A DNA stretch of 64,000 bases. It comes from JBAWWY01 sp037144355 (GTDB lineage Bacteria; Bacillota; Clostridia; Peptostreptococcales; Anaerovoracaceae). The stretch spans positions 496,001 through 560,000 of the forward strand of contig JBAWWY010000001.1 of assembly GCA_037144355.1 (NCBI GenBank). The letters run 5' to 3'. Below, piece by piece: positions 45,524 to 54,282 of this stretch (position 1 is the stretch's first letter; every line of letters starts with the position of its first letter). Both the position numbers and the translations under genes were made by a program. Below the pieces are notes generated by a model. It worked only from the letters and a program-made list of their open reading frames with translations. It was not told the DNA's origin and ran no database searches.

Positions 45524-47305
45524 TCAATTATACAAATGACACTCAACCAATCTTCCTTCAACCTCACTTGTCTGTGGATCTACTGTTTTACATATTTCCA
45601 TGCATTCCTCACATCTGGGGTGGAACCTGCAACCCTTTGGAGGATTGATGGCGCTTGGAACCTCGCCTTTTATTATGGCCAGTTCCTCTACATTTCTTGT
45701 ATGCAATCCTGGTATTGCATTGAATAAAGCCTTTGTATATGGATGCTTTGGATTATTGAATATTATATCGGATTCGCCATATTCAACAATTTTCCCCAAA
45801 TACATTACAATTATCTTATCAGACATATAGTTTACGACACTTAGATCGTGGGAAATCATTATGTAAGTCAATTGCATTTCCTTTTTTAATTTTTCAAGCA
45901 TTTCAAGCACTTGTGCTTGGGATATTACATCTATAGCCGATGTTGGCTCATCGAGAACTACCAGTTTAGGTCTAACTGACAACGCTCTTGCTATTGCAAT
46001 CCTTTGTCTTTGGCCACCACTGAATTCATGGGGATATTTAAATGCTCCCTCTTCAGGCAATCCAACCATTGACATCAACTTCTGCACAGCCTCCAAATAA
46101 GCCTCAGATGACAATTTCTCATGAACTTTCAAAGGTTCCCCTATTATATCCTTTACCAGCCATCTTGGGTTTAGTGACCAAAACGGATCCTGGAAAACAA
46201 TCTGGACGTTCTTTCTTGCTTTTCTAAGGTCACGCTTGTTCAAAGAGAAAATATCGCTTCCATCGAAAAGGACTTCACCTTCTGTTGGCTTATGAAGCAA
46301 TAAAAGTGTATTTACCAAGGTTGATTTTCCGCAACCCGATTCTCCAACAACCCCTAATATTTCTCCTTTTTTTATATTGAAGCTTACACCGTCTACTGCT
46401 TTGACAAAAAGATTCCTGGTAGCTCTTGAAACGCTTTTAACCGGGAAATATTTCTTCAAATCCCTCACTTCTAAAATATTCTCAGTAGAAGTACTAGTGC
46501 TTAGCTTGTTTTTATCCCTCGCAGGTGTGACTGTTTTCAGCAACAATTTTGTATAGTCCATTTGTGGATTTCTTAGAACCTCATCCACTGTTCCCTGTTC
46601 AATGATTTGTCCTTCCTTGAGTATTCCCATCCTATTGCAGATTGCTGAAACGAGACCAAGATTGTTGGCAATGAAAAGTACAGTAATCCCAAACTGCTTT
46701 TGCAACTCGTGAATCAGTTTTAGAATTCCCGCCTGTATTGTTACATCAAGATTTCTTGTTGGTTCATCTGCGATTAGAAACTCCGCGCCACACGAAAGTG
46801 CAATTGCAATAATGATTCTTTGCCTCTGTCCGCCGCTTAGTTCATGTGGATATTTATCCATTATTCTTTCTGGATCTGGCAGCTTGACGATTCCAATCAT
46901 TTCAACAGCTTTTGCTTCAGCTTCCTTTTTCTTTAGCTTTTGGTTCTTGATTATAACCTGTGTCATTTGATATCCAACCGTAAAAACTGGATTCAAAGTT
47001 GACATTGGGTCTTGAAAAATCATGGAAATCTTGTTTCCTCTGATTTTCTGCATTTCCTTTTCAGTTTTAGAAAGCAAATCTTCTCCATCAAGGAGTATTT
47101 CTCCACTTTCTATTTCTCCTGGGGGCATATCGAGAAGTTTCAACAAAGCGAGTGCTAAAACAGTTTTCCCCGATCCGCTTTCGCCAACGATGCCAAATGT
47201 TTCTCCCTTGTCGATTCCAAGATATTCAATATTTAGAATATTCTTAGTCCCTTCAAATGTCTTGTAATTTATTTTAAGATTCTTTATTTCAAAATATTTA
47301 CCCAC
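45524..47305 (-). CDS. Oligopeptide/dipeptide ABC transporter, fused double ATPase (DppD-DppF)
   Basis: 593 residues, two ABC domains in one chain; most systems have two separate proteins. First: Walker A GESGSGKT near 37, signature LSGGQRQR near 157, Walker B LIADEPT. Second: GESGCGKS near 320, FSGGQRQR near 445, LVVLDEPTSAID. The C-terminal oligopeptide tail with a Cys pattern (CRFHPRCEECMEICK, near 560) is present, as in DppF/OppF. It energises the two permeases just upstream. The start is a GTG at 47305 after AGGAGG. Imports peptides, nickel or opines; likely peptides given the binding protein. Confidence 0.93.
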   Translation of the reverse strand: MGKYFEIKNLKINYKTFEGTKNILNIEYLGIDKGETFGIVGESGSGKTVLALALLKLLDMPPGEIESGEILLDGEDLLSKTEKEMQKIRGNKISMIFQDPMSTLNPVFTVGYQMTQVIIKNQKLKKKEAEAKAVEMIGIVKLPDPERIMDKYPHELSGGQRQRIIIAIALSCGAEFLIADEPTRNLDVTIQAGILKLIHELQKQFGITVLFIANNLGLVSAICNRMGILKEGQIIEQGTVDEVLRNPQMDYTKLLLKTVTPARDKNKLSTSTSTENILEVRDLKKYFPVKSVSRATRNLFVKAVDGVSFNIKKGEILGVVGESGCGKSTLVNTLLLLHKPTEGEVLFDGSDIFSLNKRDLRKARKNVQIVFQDPFWSLNPRWLVKDIIGEPLKVHEKLSSEAYLEAVQKLMSMVGLPEEGAFKYPHEFSGGQRQRIAIARALSVRPKLVVLDEPTSAIDVISQAQVLEMLEKLKKEMQLTYIMISHDLSVVNYMSDKIIVMYLGKIVEYGESDIIFNNPKHPYTKALFNAIPGLHTRNVEELAIIKGEVPSAINPPKGCRFHPRCEECMEICKTVDPQTSEVEGRLVECHLYN

Positions 47306-47315
47306 TTCAAACCTC

Positions 47316-48209
47316 CTAATTCTTTCTAGTCTTTGGATCTAGTATTTCTCTCATTCCATCACCTAAAAGGTTGAAAGCAAGTACTGTGATGAAAATGGCT
47401 ATGCCCGGAAACAAGCTGTACCAAGGTGCATTCATGAAATAATTCTTACTTGTGCTAACCATCAAACCCCATTCAGGTGTTGGTGGCTGGGCGCCTAATC
47501 CCAAGAAGCTTAATGATGCCAATGACAATATAACCGCGCCCATGTCCATTGATGCCTGTATTATTATGGGAGCGACACAGTTTGGAACAATATGCTTGAA
47601 TATTATTTTCATGCTGGATGTTCCTATAGCTTCAGCAGCCTTTGCAAATTGTTTTTCCTTGACCGAAATCGCCTGGCCTCGCATCAGTCTTGTATACCAA
47701 GGCCACCATGATACGATAATTGCAATTGTAGCGTTATTCAATGAGGGTCCAAGCAACGCTGCAATGGAAATCGCCATTAACAATGGGGGGAAGCTTAAGA
47801 AAATATCAGTTATTCTCATAATAAGCTCATCGAGCCAGCCACCAATTGAACCAGCGATTGCTCCAAGAAAGCTTCCTATGGTAACGGCAAAGAATACTGC
47901 AACAACCGCAGCTTGAAGGGATATTCTAGTGCCATACAATATTCTACTGAATATATCCCTGCCCAGTTCATCGGTTCCACATAGGTTCTTCCAAGAAGGT
48001 GGGTTTAGACTGTTAGCAGGGTCGTTTCCCAGAAATATGTGTTCCGGAAAAGGAACAATGAAGTTGGCAAAAATGGCAACGAGCACTAAAACGAAAACTG
48101 TAATCAATGCAAATCTAGTAAGTATATTTTTATTCAAAAGGTAAAATGACAGTTTAGCCTCTTTTATTTTCGGCTCTATCACTTTTCTAGATAAAATATT
48201 TTTCATCAT
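47316..48209 (-). CDS. ABC transporter permease, DppC/OppC type
   Basis: 297 residues. An N-terminal region with one helix (about 32-52) and an OppC_N domain, then five helices of the BPD permease core (about 95-290). The EAA loop reads EAIGTSSMKIIFKHIVPN (near 190), the coupling helix to the ATPase. The C-terminal NLLGDGMREILDPK is the standard DppC ending. The start ATG lies after GGGGATTATTAAT. It forms the membrane pore with the DppB-like protein. Confidence 0.93.
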   Translation of the reverse strand: MMKNILSRKVIEPKIKEAKLSFYLLNKNILTRFALITVFVLVLVAIFANFIVPFPEHIFLGNDPANSLNPPSWKNLCGTDELGRDIFSRILYGTRISLQAAVVAVFFAVTIGSFLGAIAGSIGGWLDELIMRITDIFLSFPPLLMAISIAALLGPSLNNATIAIIVSWWPWYTRLMRGQAISVKEKQFAKAAEAIGTSSMKIIFKHIVPNCVAPIIIQASMDMGAVILSLASLSFLGLGAQPPTPEWGLMVSTSKNYFMNAPWYSLFPGIAIFITVLAFNLLGDGMREILDPKTRKN

Positions 48210-48221
48210 ATTAATAATCCC

Positions 48222-49232
48222 CTATACTCTTATTCTTGGATCTAATGAGATAATCAGATCTGCTATTAAATTGAGAATCATATAACAAATTGCGGAGAAA
48301 ATAGTTACTCCCATAATTGCCGGATAGTCTAAAGTTACAATTGAGGATGCTACATATTTTCCGATTCCAGGCCAATTAAATATAGATTCCACAAGAAATG
48401 TACTCATCAAAGTGTATCCAATAGAAAGTGTGACAACCGTAGCTGTTGGACCTAGAGAATTTTTTAAAGCGTAAACCCAGAGTATCAATCTTTCAGACAA
48501 GCCATATGACCTCTCAGCGGTTATATAGTCTTCTCCTAGTATTTCCAGCATAGCCGATCTTGTCATTCTAGATACAAGGCCAATAGGATATAGCGCAATA
48601 GTAACCATTGGCAGAATCATATGCCTGAAGGCATCCTGAAAAAGAGCAAGATTGCCAGTCAATAGGCTATCCAATAAAAGGAGTCCTGTAATATTCGGCA
48701 TATTTCCCATGAGTGATGTTTCCAAACTCACTCTTCCCCCTAACGGCAGCACATTCAAGTAACTGTAAAAAACAAGTTGAAGAGCCAAAGCCATCCAAAA
48801 TCCCGGCAATGATACAGCTCCAATGGAAAAGAATCTGCTTAAATGGTCCAATGGCCGATTCTTGTATTTGGCTGAATATATCCCCAACGGAATGCCAATC
48901 ATGAGTGCCAGCAATGTGGCCATCATAACCAATTCAACAGTTGCAGGTATGAATACCTTAAGATCATTTACCACAGGATTTCTGGTTCTTAAAGAATAAC
49001 CCAGATTCCCTTTTGCCAAGTCTCCCACATATTTTACGAATTGTATCGGGTAGGACTTGTCAAGACCGAGCTCAATTCTAGCAGCAGCAACTTGAGCAGG
49101 TGTAGCTCTAGCTCCCGCCCATTTTGCCGCAGGATCCGATGGAACAACCCGGGTAATTATAAAAGTAATGAGCACAACGCCCATTAAAACAATCAGGCTC
49201 AGCAATAATCTTCTTATAATATATTTCTTCAA
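48222..49232 (-). CDS. ABC transporter permease, DppB/OppB type
   Basis: 336 residues from a TTG at 49232 (MKKYIIRRLLLS), preceded by AGGTAGG; an ATG at 49253 lacks a ribosome site, and family members start at this residue. The N-terminal helix, periplasmic VPSDPAAKWAGARATPAQV region and the BPD core with an AERSYGLSERLILWVYALKN loop are typical of DppB. C-terminus ends LISLDPRIRV. It opens the transporter operon of dppB, dppC, dppDF and the amidohydrolase, with the binding protein gene in front separated by a terminator-like hairpin. Confidence 0.9.
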   Translation of the reverse strand: MKKYIIRRLLLSLIVLMGVVLITFIITRVVPSDPAAKWAGARATPAQVAAARIELGLDKSYPIQFVKYVGDLAKGNLGYSLRTRNPVVNDLKVFIPATVELVMMATLLALMIGIPLGIYSAKYKNRPLDHLSRFFSIGAVSLPGFWMALALQLVFYSYLNVLPLGGRVSLETSLMGNMPNITGLLLLDSLLTGNLALFQDAFRHMILPMVTIALYPIGLVSRMTRSAMLEILGEDYITAERSYGLSERLILWVYALKNSLGPTATVVTLSIGYTLMSTFLVESIFNWPGIGKYVASSIVTLDYPAIMGVTIFSAICYMILNLIADLIISLDPRIRV

Positions 49233-49360
49233 TTTCCTACCTTCTTTCGGCATTATAATTTTCTATATGTAAATCTAACGAGTTTTCAACGTAATATATT
49301 TCAAGTCATAAAATTTTGTAGTATTTATCTAAACGTTCGATTAACAAGTATAAAACAAAC

Positions 49361-49398
49361 GAGTTAGGACTTAGAGAGGAGATCCCGAGTCCTAACTC
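49361..49398 (-). terminator. Hairpin between the peptide-binding protein and dppB-like genes
   Basis: GAGTTAGGACT (49361-49371) and AGTCCTAACTC (49388-49398) form an 11-bp stem with a 16-base loop, followed on the minus strand by a TTTGTTTTAT run. It probably stops most transcripts after the binding protein, giving more binding protein than permease. Confidence 0.75.
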
Positions 49399-49412
49399 TT
49401 TGAATTTTCTAT

Positions 49413-50987
49413 CTATTCTTTATAAAAATCATAGAAGAATAATATATATGGGTATGCAGGGTTTTCGCTGAAGTTTTTCAAGCTGTTGTTGATTGTATAA
49501 ATGCTTTTTCCATCTGTTACGAATAAGGAAACTGCATCATCGGCAACAATTGTTCCTGCTTCTTTGTATAGTTCTGTTGCTTTGGCACGATCTACTCCAC
49601 TTGTTTTGTCAGCTTCTTCGATTATTGCGTCAAGCTTTGGATTTGAATAGTATCCAAGGTTGAAGAATATGTCTTTTTCTGAATGATAAAGAGCATTGAA
49701 CCAGCTAGCAGGTGTTACTACATCAGGCCACCAAGCTATAGATAAGAAGTCTTGTCTATCTTCTGGCTTTGGACTTTTAGCAAGTTCCCACATTGAATCC
49801 CAAGGCATTCCTCGCAATTCAACTTTGATTCCCAATTTTTCGAGTTCTGATTTGTATAATTCTGCAGTCTTTTTCCTATCCTCAACTCCTGAGATATAGG
49901 TTATAAGCATGTCGAAACCACCATTAGGATATCCGGCTTCAGTTAACAATGCCTTCGCTTTTACAAGATCATATTCGTAAAGAGGTTTGTCAAGTGCTCC
50001 CCACATGCCTTGTGGAATAGGTCCTGTTGGTCTTGTAGCATATCCCTGGGCAACATATTTTATAACATCATCATATGGGAATGCATAACATAGAGCTTGT
50101 CTAACCAGCTTGTTGTCAAAAGGCTTAACCTGAGTATTGAAGAATCCGATTGTATTCGCATATGATGAGCTGGTATAAACTGTTACAACCTTGCTATCTT
50201 TTAATGCGATAAGATCTTCAACCTGAAGTGAATTAACGATATCCGCTTCTCCTGATTCAACCATCTGACGTCTTGAAGCGTTTTCTGCTACATTTTTAAT
50301 AACGATTTTTTTGAGATGCTTTCCATCCCAACCGCCCCAGTAATTTTCATTTTGTGCAAGGATTACCTGATCTCCAGGAACCTGGCTTTCAAGCTTGTAA
50401 GGACCTGTTCCCGCTTCATTTCCAAGTTGGAACCAGTCTGTTCCTTGTTCTGCTTGTGCTGGTGACATGATAAATGCGCTGTATCCACAGGCTGCAATCA
50501 AATCAAGAGCTGCAGGGTATTTAAGTGTGATGGTTATTGTATCTGGATCAACTACAGTTATGTCTTTTACTGGAGCCCAGATAAAAGATGCTCCCTTGTT
50601 CATATTCCTGTTTCTATCAAGGGAATATTTTACAGCAGCTGCATCCATTACAGTTCCATCATGGAACTTTACATCTTTTCTCAAGTTGAATGTCCATGTA
50701 AGTCCATCCGCACTTTTTGAATAGTCGGTAGCTAAGATTGGTGTGAATTCATTTGTTTTTGGATCATACCTCAGAAGAGTTTCATAAAAGTTGTTTAATA
50801 CAAGACTCTCTACCGAGTATGCAATGGATGGATCCCAGTCGATTACAGGGGCTGTATAGCTTCCCATAAACAACAAATCGTTCTTTGCAGAGCTGCTTCC
50901 ATTATTACCAGCACATCCGCTGAGTATAGTGGCAACAACCATAACGATTGCAAGAGTTAAAGCGATTTTTCTTTTGTTCAATAACAT
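49413..50987 (-). CDS. Peptide-binding lipoprotein of the ABC transporter (SBP family 5)
   Basis: 524 residues from the ATG at 50987 after AAAGGAG. A lipoprotein signal (about 1-25) ends at LSGC, giving a membrane-anchored protein after lipid attachment. The SBP_5 domain (about 45-510) shows YETLLRYDPKTNEF, WTFNLRKDVKFHDG, GTGPYKL near 195 and the FAISY-like hinge strands. It captures oligopeptides or similar ligands outside the cell and hands them to the DppBC permease. A hairpin after its stop would allow higher expression than the permease genes. Ligand not determined. Confidence 0.92.
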   Translation of the reverse strand: MLLNKRKIALTLAIVMVVATILSGCAGNNGSSSAKNDLLFMGSYTAPVIDWDPSIAYSVESLVLNNFYETLLRYDPKTNEFTPILATDYSKSADGLTWTFNLRKDVKFHDGTVMDAAAVKYSLDRNRNMNKGASFIWAPVKDITVVDPDTITITLKYPAALDLIAACGYSAFIMSPAQAEQGTDWFQLGNEAGTGPYKLESQVPGDQVILAQNENYWGGWDGKHLKKIVIKNVAENASRRQMVESGEADIVNSLQVEDLIALKDSKVVTVYTSSSYANTIGFFNTQVKPFDNKLVRQALCYAFPYDDVIKYVAQGYATRPTGPIPQGMWGALDKPLYEYDLVKAKALLTEAGYPNGGFDMLITYISGVEDRKKTAELYKSELEKLGIKVELRGMPWDSMWELAKSPKPEDRQDFLSIAWWPDVVTPASWFNALYHSEKDIFFNLGYYSNPKLDAIIEEADKTSGVDRAKATELYKEAGTIVADDAVSLFVTDGKSIYTINNSLKNFSENPAYPYILFFYDFYKE

Positions 50988-51095
50988 TAATTTTTCTCCT
51001 TTCAAAATGTTTTTATATTTTATATTGTCCGTTATTATCTTTTATTGTATTATTATTTCGCATCTTGTCAATGATTATTTTTTAATTTTCTGACA

Positions 51096-51123
51096 ATAAA
51101 AAAGTTGAGCCGCAGCCCAACTT
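51096..51123 (-). terminator. Intrinsic terminator of the symporter gene
   Basis: Minus strand AAGTTGGGC TGCG GCTCAACTT, a nine-pair stem with one G-T wobble, followed directly by a T-run. It lies 37 bases after the symporter stop. Confidence 0.85.
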
Positions 51124-51160
51124 AAAGTCGATATTTTCTATCTTTGTTGTTTTACAAATT

Positions 51161-52624
51161 TTATCTCGGAATATTTTTTATATCCTTAAATCTATCGGAA
51201 AAATAATAAGTTTTATCAATGTCTGCCTTTTCAGCAGGCATGCTGAAATTTTGGAAGAATAGAGCTAAGGATAAATTTGCAACTAGGCTTAGAGCCATTG
51301 AATTGCCATAAGAGAAATCAAACAAATAAACCAGTATGAAGAAACTTGTTCCTCCACCAATCATTCCCGCAATTATTCCAATACTGTTCATGGTTTTCGA
51401 AAACCAGACCAATAGGTACGGTACCGCCAAAATTGATCCGCCTAGGAATGCTCCAAAAATATAGAGATCGAATATATCATAGATAAGGACACTGGCTCCA
51501 AGACTTAGAAAACCAACAAATATTATCAGAAGGCTTATCACTAAGACAAGTTCCCTTTCGGAGGCATCATTCTTGAAAATCTTTTTATAAATATCCTGCG
51601 TCAGTGAAAGCCCAGAGGTAAGCAGGTACGTATTGCATGTTGAAACAGCCGCGGATATTATGGTCAATAGTATAATAATTGTGGCGGCAGGTGGCAAGGA
51701 TAATATAAAGTCGCTCAAGGCAACTGGAAAAGCTGTGAAACTAGGGAAAATTATCTTGCTGAATACTCCTATATAACAAGGGAAAAGAATCCAGATCATA
51801 GCAGCTCCAATTGGTGCCAAATACCCCCAAAATGCAACCTTTTCAGACTTCGCTGAAATAATCCTCTGCCATGTCGCCTGATCCTCCATGAGAAAAAACA
51901 AACCTGGAGCTATAAGAAATATAATTACTTCCTTCAGTTTTCCAGTGCTTCCAAAAATACTTAAATACTGTCCTCCACCGATTTTGTCATAGAAATCGAA
52001 AATATGATTTAATCCGCCAGCATATTTAACAACGTAGATAAGAAGCAGAGGCAATCCTATAAACTGGAATAAGCCTTGTATTATATTTGTTCCCGCACTT
52101 CCCCACATTCCGCTAAGTGCGGTATAGGATATAATGAAAATTGCAGTAATTGTCAAAGCAAAGTAAAAATCCACCCTTAGGGAGAGGGAAACAAAAAAAG
52201 CAATAGTGGAGAATTGCGCTCCCACAATTGTTACGTTGCGAGATACGATGGATAAAGCTACCAGTATTCTAATTATTTTTTCATGTGTTGGAAATCTCAG
52301 CGAAAAGAAATCACCAATAGTATAAACATTCAATTTTCTGATTCTAGTTAAAAAAATAGGGGCAGCCAAAGCTCCCATAATATAAGCGACGCCAATAACC
52401 CAATATTGGTAGATTCCCCATTTGAAAGTCATTCCAGCCAAGCCGACTATGGTCGCGCCACTGATCCATGTGGAAAAATAAGTGAAAAATGTAAATGTAA
52501 GACCAAGAGAGCGACTCGCAACTGCGAATTCATCAAATGAACTGATTGATTTTTTGATGAAAATACCGCTTACAAAAAAAATAACAAGAATATAAAGAAC
52601 AATCCAAAAGTAATATGGGAAAAT
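51161..52624 (-). CDS. Sodium:solute symporter (SSS family) with probable AUU start
   Basis: 487 residues if started at ATT 52624, which lies eight bases after GGAGG; there is no ATG, GTG or TTG upstream of 52441 that keeps the first membrane helices, and the frame stays open upstream to the stop codon of the preceding gene. The added residues form the first helix (FPYYFWIVLYILVIFFVSG) and an SSS-typical loop and TM2 (FTYFSTWISGATIVGLAG), so the protein is truncated without them. Roughly 13 helices are seen. Substrate unknown. It follows a small helix-turn-helix gene by 30 bases and is probably co-transcribed. Confidence 0.75.
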   Translation of the reverse strand: MFPYYFWIVLYILVIFFVSGIFIKKSISSFDEFAVASRSLGLTFTFFTYFSTWISGATIVGLAGMTFKWGIYQYWVIGVAYIMGALAAPIFLTRIRKLNVYTIGDFFSLRFPTHEKIIRILVALSIVSRNVTIVGAQFSTIAFFVSLSLRVDFYFALTITAIFIISYTALSGMWGSAGTNIIQGLFQFIGLPLLLIYVVKYAGGLNHIFDFYDKIGGGQYLSIFGSTGKLKEVIIFLIAPGLFFLMEDQATWQRIISAKSEKVAFWGYLAPIGAAMIWILFPCYIGVFSKIIFPSFTAFPVALSDFILSLPPAATIIILLTIISAAVSTCNTYLLTSGLSLTQDIYKKIFKNDASERELVLVISLLIIFVGFLSLGASVLIYDIFDLYIFGAFLGGSILAVPYLLVWFSKTMNSIGIIAGMIGGGTSFFILVYLFDFSYGNSMALSLVANLSLALFFQNFSMPAEKADIDKTYYFSDRFKDIKNIPR

Positions 52625-52654
52625 ACCTATCGCCTCCGTTATCTCAAATCGCCG

Positions 52655-52849
52655 TTATTTTTTGCTGCTATCGTTGGAGACTGTGTGACTTTCAACCCAT
52701 TCGACTACTTCTGCATCTTTAAAACGAATTGTCTTGCCCAACTTGATAAAGGGCATACCCATTTCCTTGAATTTGTAAACTGTTGATCTCGCAACTTTAA
52801 GCATTTCTGCCACGTCTTCTATTGTAAGATATGAGAATTCTTTTGCCAT
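52655..52849 (-). CDS. Small excisionase/MerR-like helix-turn-helix protein
   Basis: 64 residues: a helix_turn_helix_17 domain with LTIEDVAEMLKVARSTVYKFKEMGMPFIKLGKTIRF as recognition and wing residues, and a Ser/Lys tail. Such proteins act as excisionases or small DNA-binding regulators. No integrase or transposase is nearby, so a regulatory role is more likely. Its only close partner is the symporter downstream; ATG after GAAGGTG. Confidence 0.8.
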   Translation of the reverse strand: MAKEFSYLTIEDVAEMLKVARSTVYKFKEMGMPFIKLGKTIRFKDAEVVEWVESHTVSNDSSKK

Positions 52850-53001
52850 TTCAAAACACCTTCTATTTGAATTTTTACCTCGATTATGCTAAAATACTTG
52901 TTAATATATACATTATTGTATTTTAACATATTATATCATGTTTTATCTTTTGTGAAGCAGTAATTTTATTTTGTTGAAAAATACTTGAATCCATTGGGGT
53001 A

Positions 53002-54282
53002 ATGCTGTCTATGAATAAGTTGAAAATAATATTGATTGTTGTAGTCTGTGCAAGCTTGCTAGCAGGATTATTATACATCGTTAACACTAAAAGTAAAATC
53101 CCAGCTTTTATCGGCTCTCCCATAAAAATAGGCCTTATTGGTCCTTGGACTGGTTCTAGCGCACAAAATGGCTTAAGTATGAAAAAAGGTGCTGAACTTG
53201 CTGTTGAAAATATCAACAATACTGGCGGCGTGAATGGCAGAGAGTTATTGCTTCTGGAATATGATGACAAAGGTTCTCCAAGTGAATGTCTTGCCGGCAT
53301 AAAACAGTTGGCCGTAGCAGATGGAGTTACTGCAATAATTGGTCCCTTCAACAGTTCCTGTGCAATGGCAATAATGGATCTTGTTGATATTTTGGAAGTT
53401 CCATTGATTACACCTGTTGCCATGTCGGATGAAATCAACCTTAAGGACGATTACATCTTTAGAAATACCCTTGGGATAAGGGAAGCCGACAACAAGACAA
53501 ATGCCTTCTCGGATTTTGCAAACGGAAAGTACATAATGCTGGATGGATTTGGTGGCAAGTCAATAGGGATATTGTGGCAGAACGATGTCTGGGGCTACCA
53601 GATGCAAACCACTGTGGTGAATGATTTGAAAAAGATAAAAAAGCTTGATGCTCTTACCTTCAGCGAGCCATTCGAACTGGGCCAGACTGATTTTAGCAAG
53701 ATATATAAGGAATATGGGGCAAATCTGCCAGATGTCATCTACGTAGTGGCATTGAACAAGGAAGCAATCCAGATTGTCAGCCAGGGAAGAAAAGCTGGTT
53801 TTCAAGGTCTCTATTATGGAGAAGGTGGTTTCAACATAGATAGCTTCGACAAGGAGCTCGGTGAATTGGCAAATGGTTGCCTTTTTTCCACACAGTGGCA
53901 CCCATCTTTTTCTACTCCCATGTCTGACCTTTTTATGAAACTATACACAGAGAAGTATGACGATATTCCTGATATGTTTGCTGCTATAAGCTATGAAGCA
54001 ATGTATATACTGGACAATAGCTTGGTCAAAACTTCCGATTTATATGGCAGAGACAATTATACCAAATATTTGCGTGACTCCCTTGCAATGACAAGAAACT
54101 TTAGCGGAGTTACCGGCAATATAACTTTTGACAATCTAGGTCAATGTGACAGGCCTGTATTTATAATGCAAAAGAGATGGTCTGGCCATGAGATTCAATC
54201 CGTAATAATTTATCCCAAGAAGTATTCCCAGAGTGATTCAATTCTAACTTTCAATTTTGAAAAAATGTTTGAGCAAAATTAG
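53002..54282 (+). CDS. LivJ-type periplasmic-binding protein (Peripla_BP_6), membrane-anchored, orphan
   Basis: 426 residues from ATG 53002; ATG 53011 is an alternative. An N-terminal helix (about 8-28) lacks a lipobox, so it is anchored or secreted, not a lipoprotein. A PBP-I domain follows: IKIGLIGPWTGSSAQNGLSMKKGAELAVENIN near 48 and VTAIIGPFNSSCAMAI near 115, with the hinge ending near 400. Members bind amino acids or aromatic acids. No permease or ATPase of the Liv type lies within the window, so it is an orphan receptor; it may feed a system elsewhere. It converges on the tocopherol-cyclase-like gene with four bases of overlap. Confidence 0.85.
   Translation: MLSMNKLKIILIVVVCASLLAGLLYIVNTKSKIPAFIGSPIKIGLIGPWTGSSAQNGLSMKKGAELAVENINNTGGVNGRELLLLEYDDKGSPSECLAGIKQLAVADGVTAIIGPFNSSCAMAIMDLVDILEVPLITPVAMSDEINLKDDYIFRNTLGIREADNKTNAFSDFANGKYIMLDGFGGKSIGILWQNDVWGYQMQTTVVNDLKKIKKLDALTFSEPFELGQTDFSKIYKEYGANLPDVIYVVALNKEAIQIVSQGRKAGFQGLYYGEGGFNIDSFDKELGELANGCLFSTQWHPSFSTPMSDLFMKLYTEKYDDIPDMFAAISYEAMYILDNSLVKTSDLYGRDNYTKYLRDSLAMTRNFSGVTGNITFDNLGQCDRPVFIMQKRWSGHEIQSVIIYPKKYSQSDSILTFNFEKMFEQN

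Noticed and set aside
49254..49412. T-box or other riboswitch before the peptide permease genes
   Set aside because: No T-box sequence or Stem I features were found; the region holds only a hairpin with T-run after the binding-protein gene.
51161..52441. Symporter as an N-terminally truncated pseudogene beginning at TTG 52441
   Set aside because: The upstream frame is open and encodes the missing helices, with an ideal ribosome site before an ATT codon; intact gene with an unusual start is the better reading.
52655..52849. Remnant of an integrated mobile element because of the excisionase-like protein
   Set aside because: No integrase, transposase, attachment repeats or phage genes lie near it.
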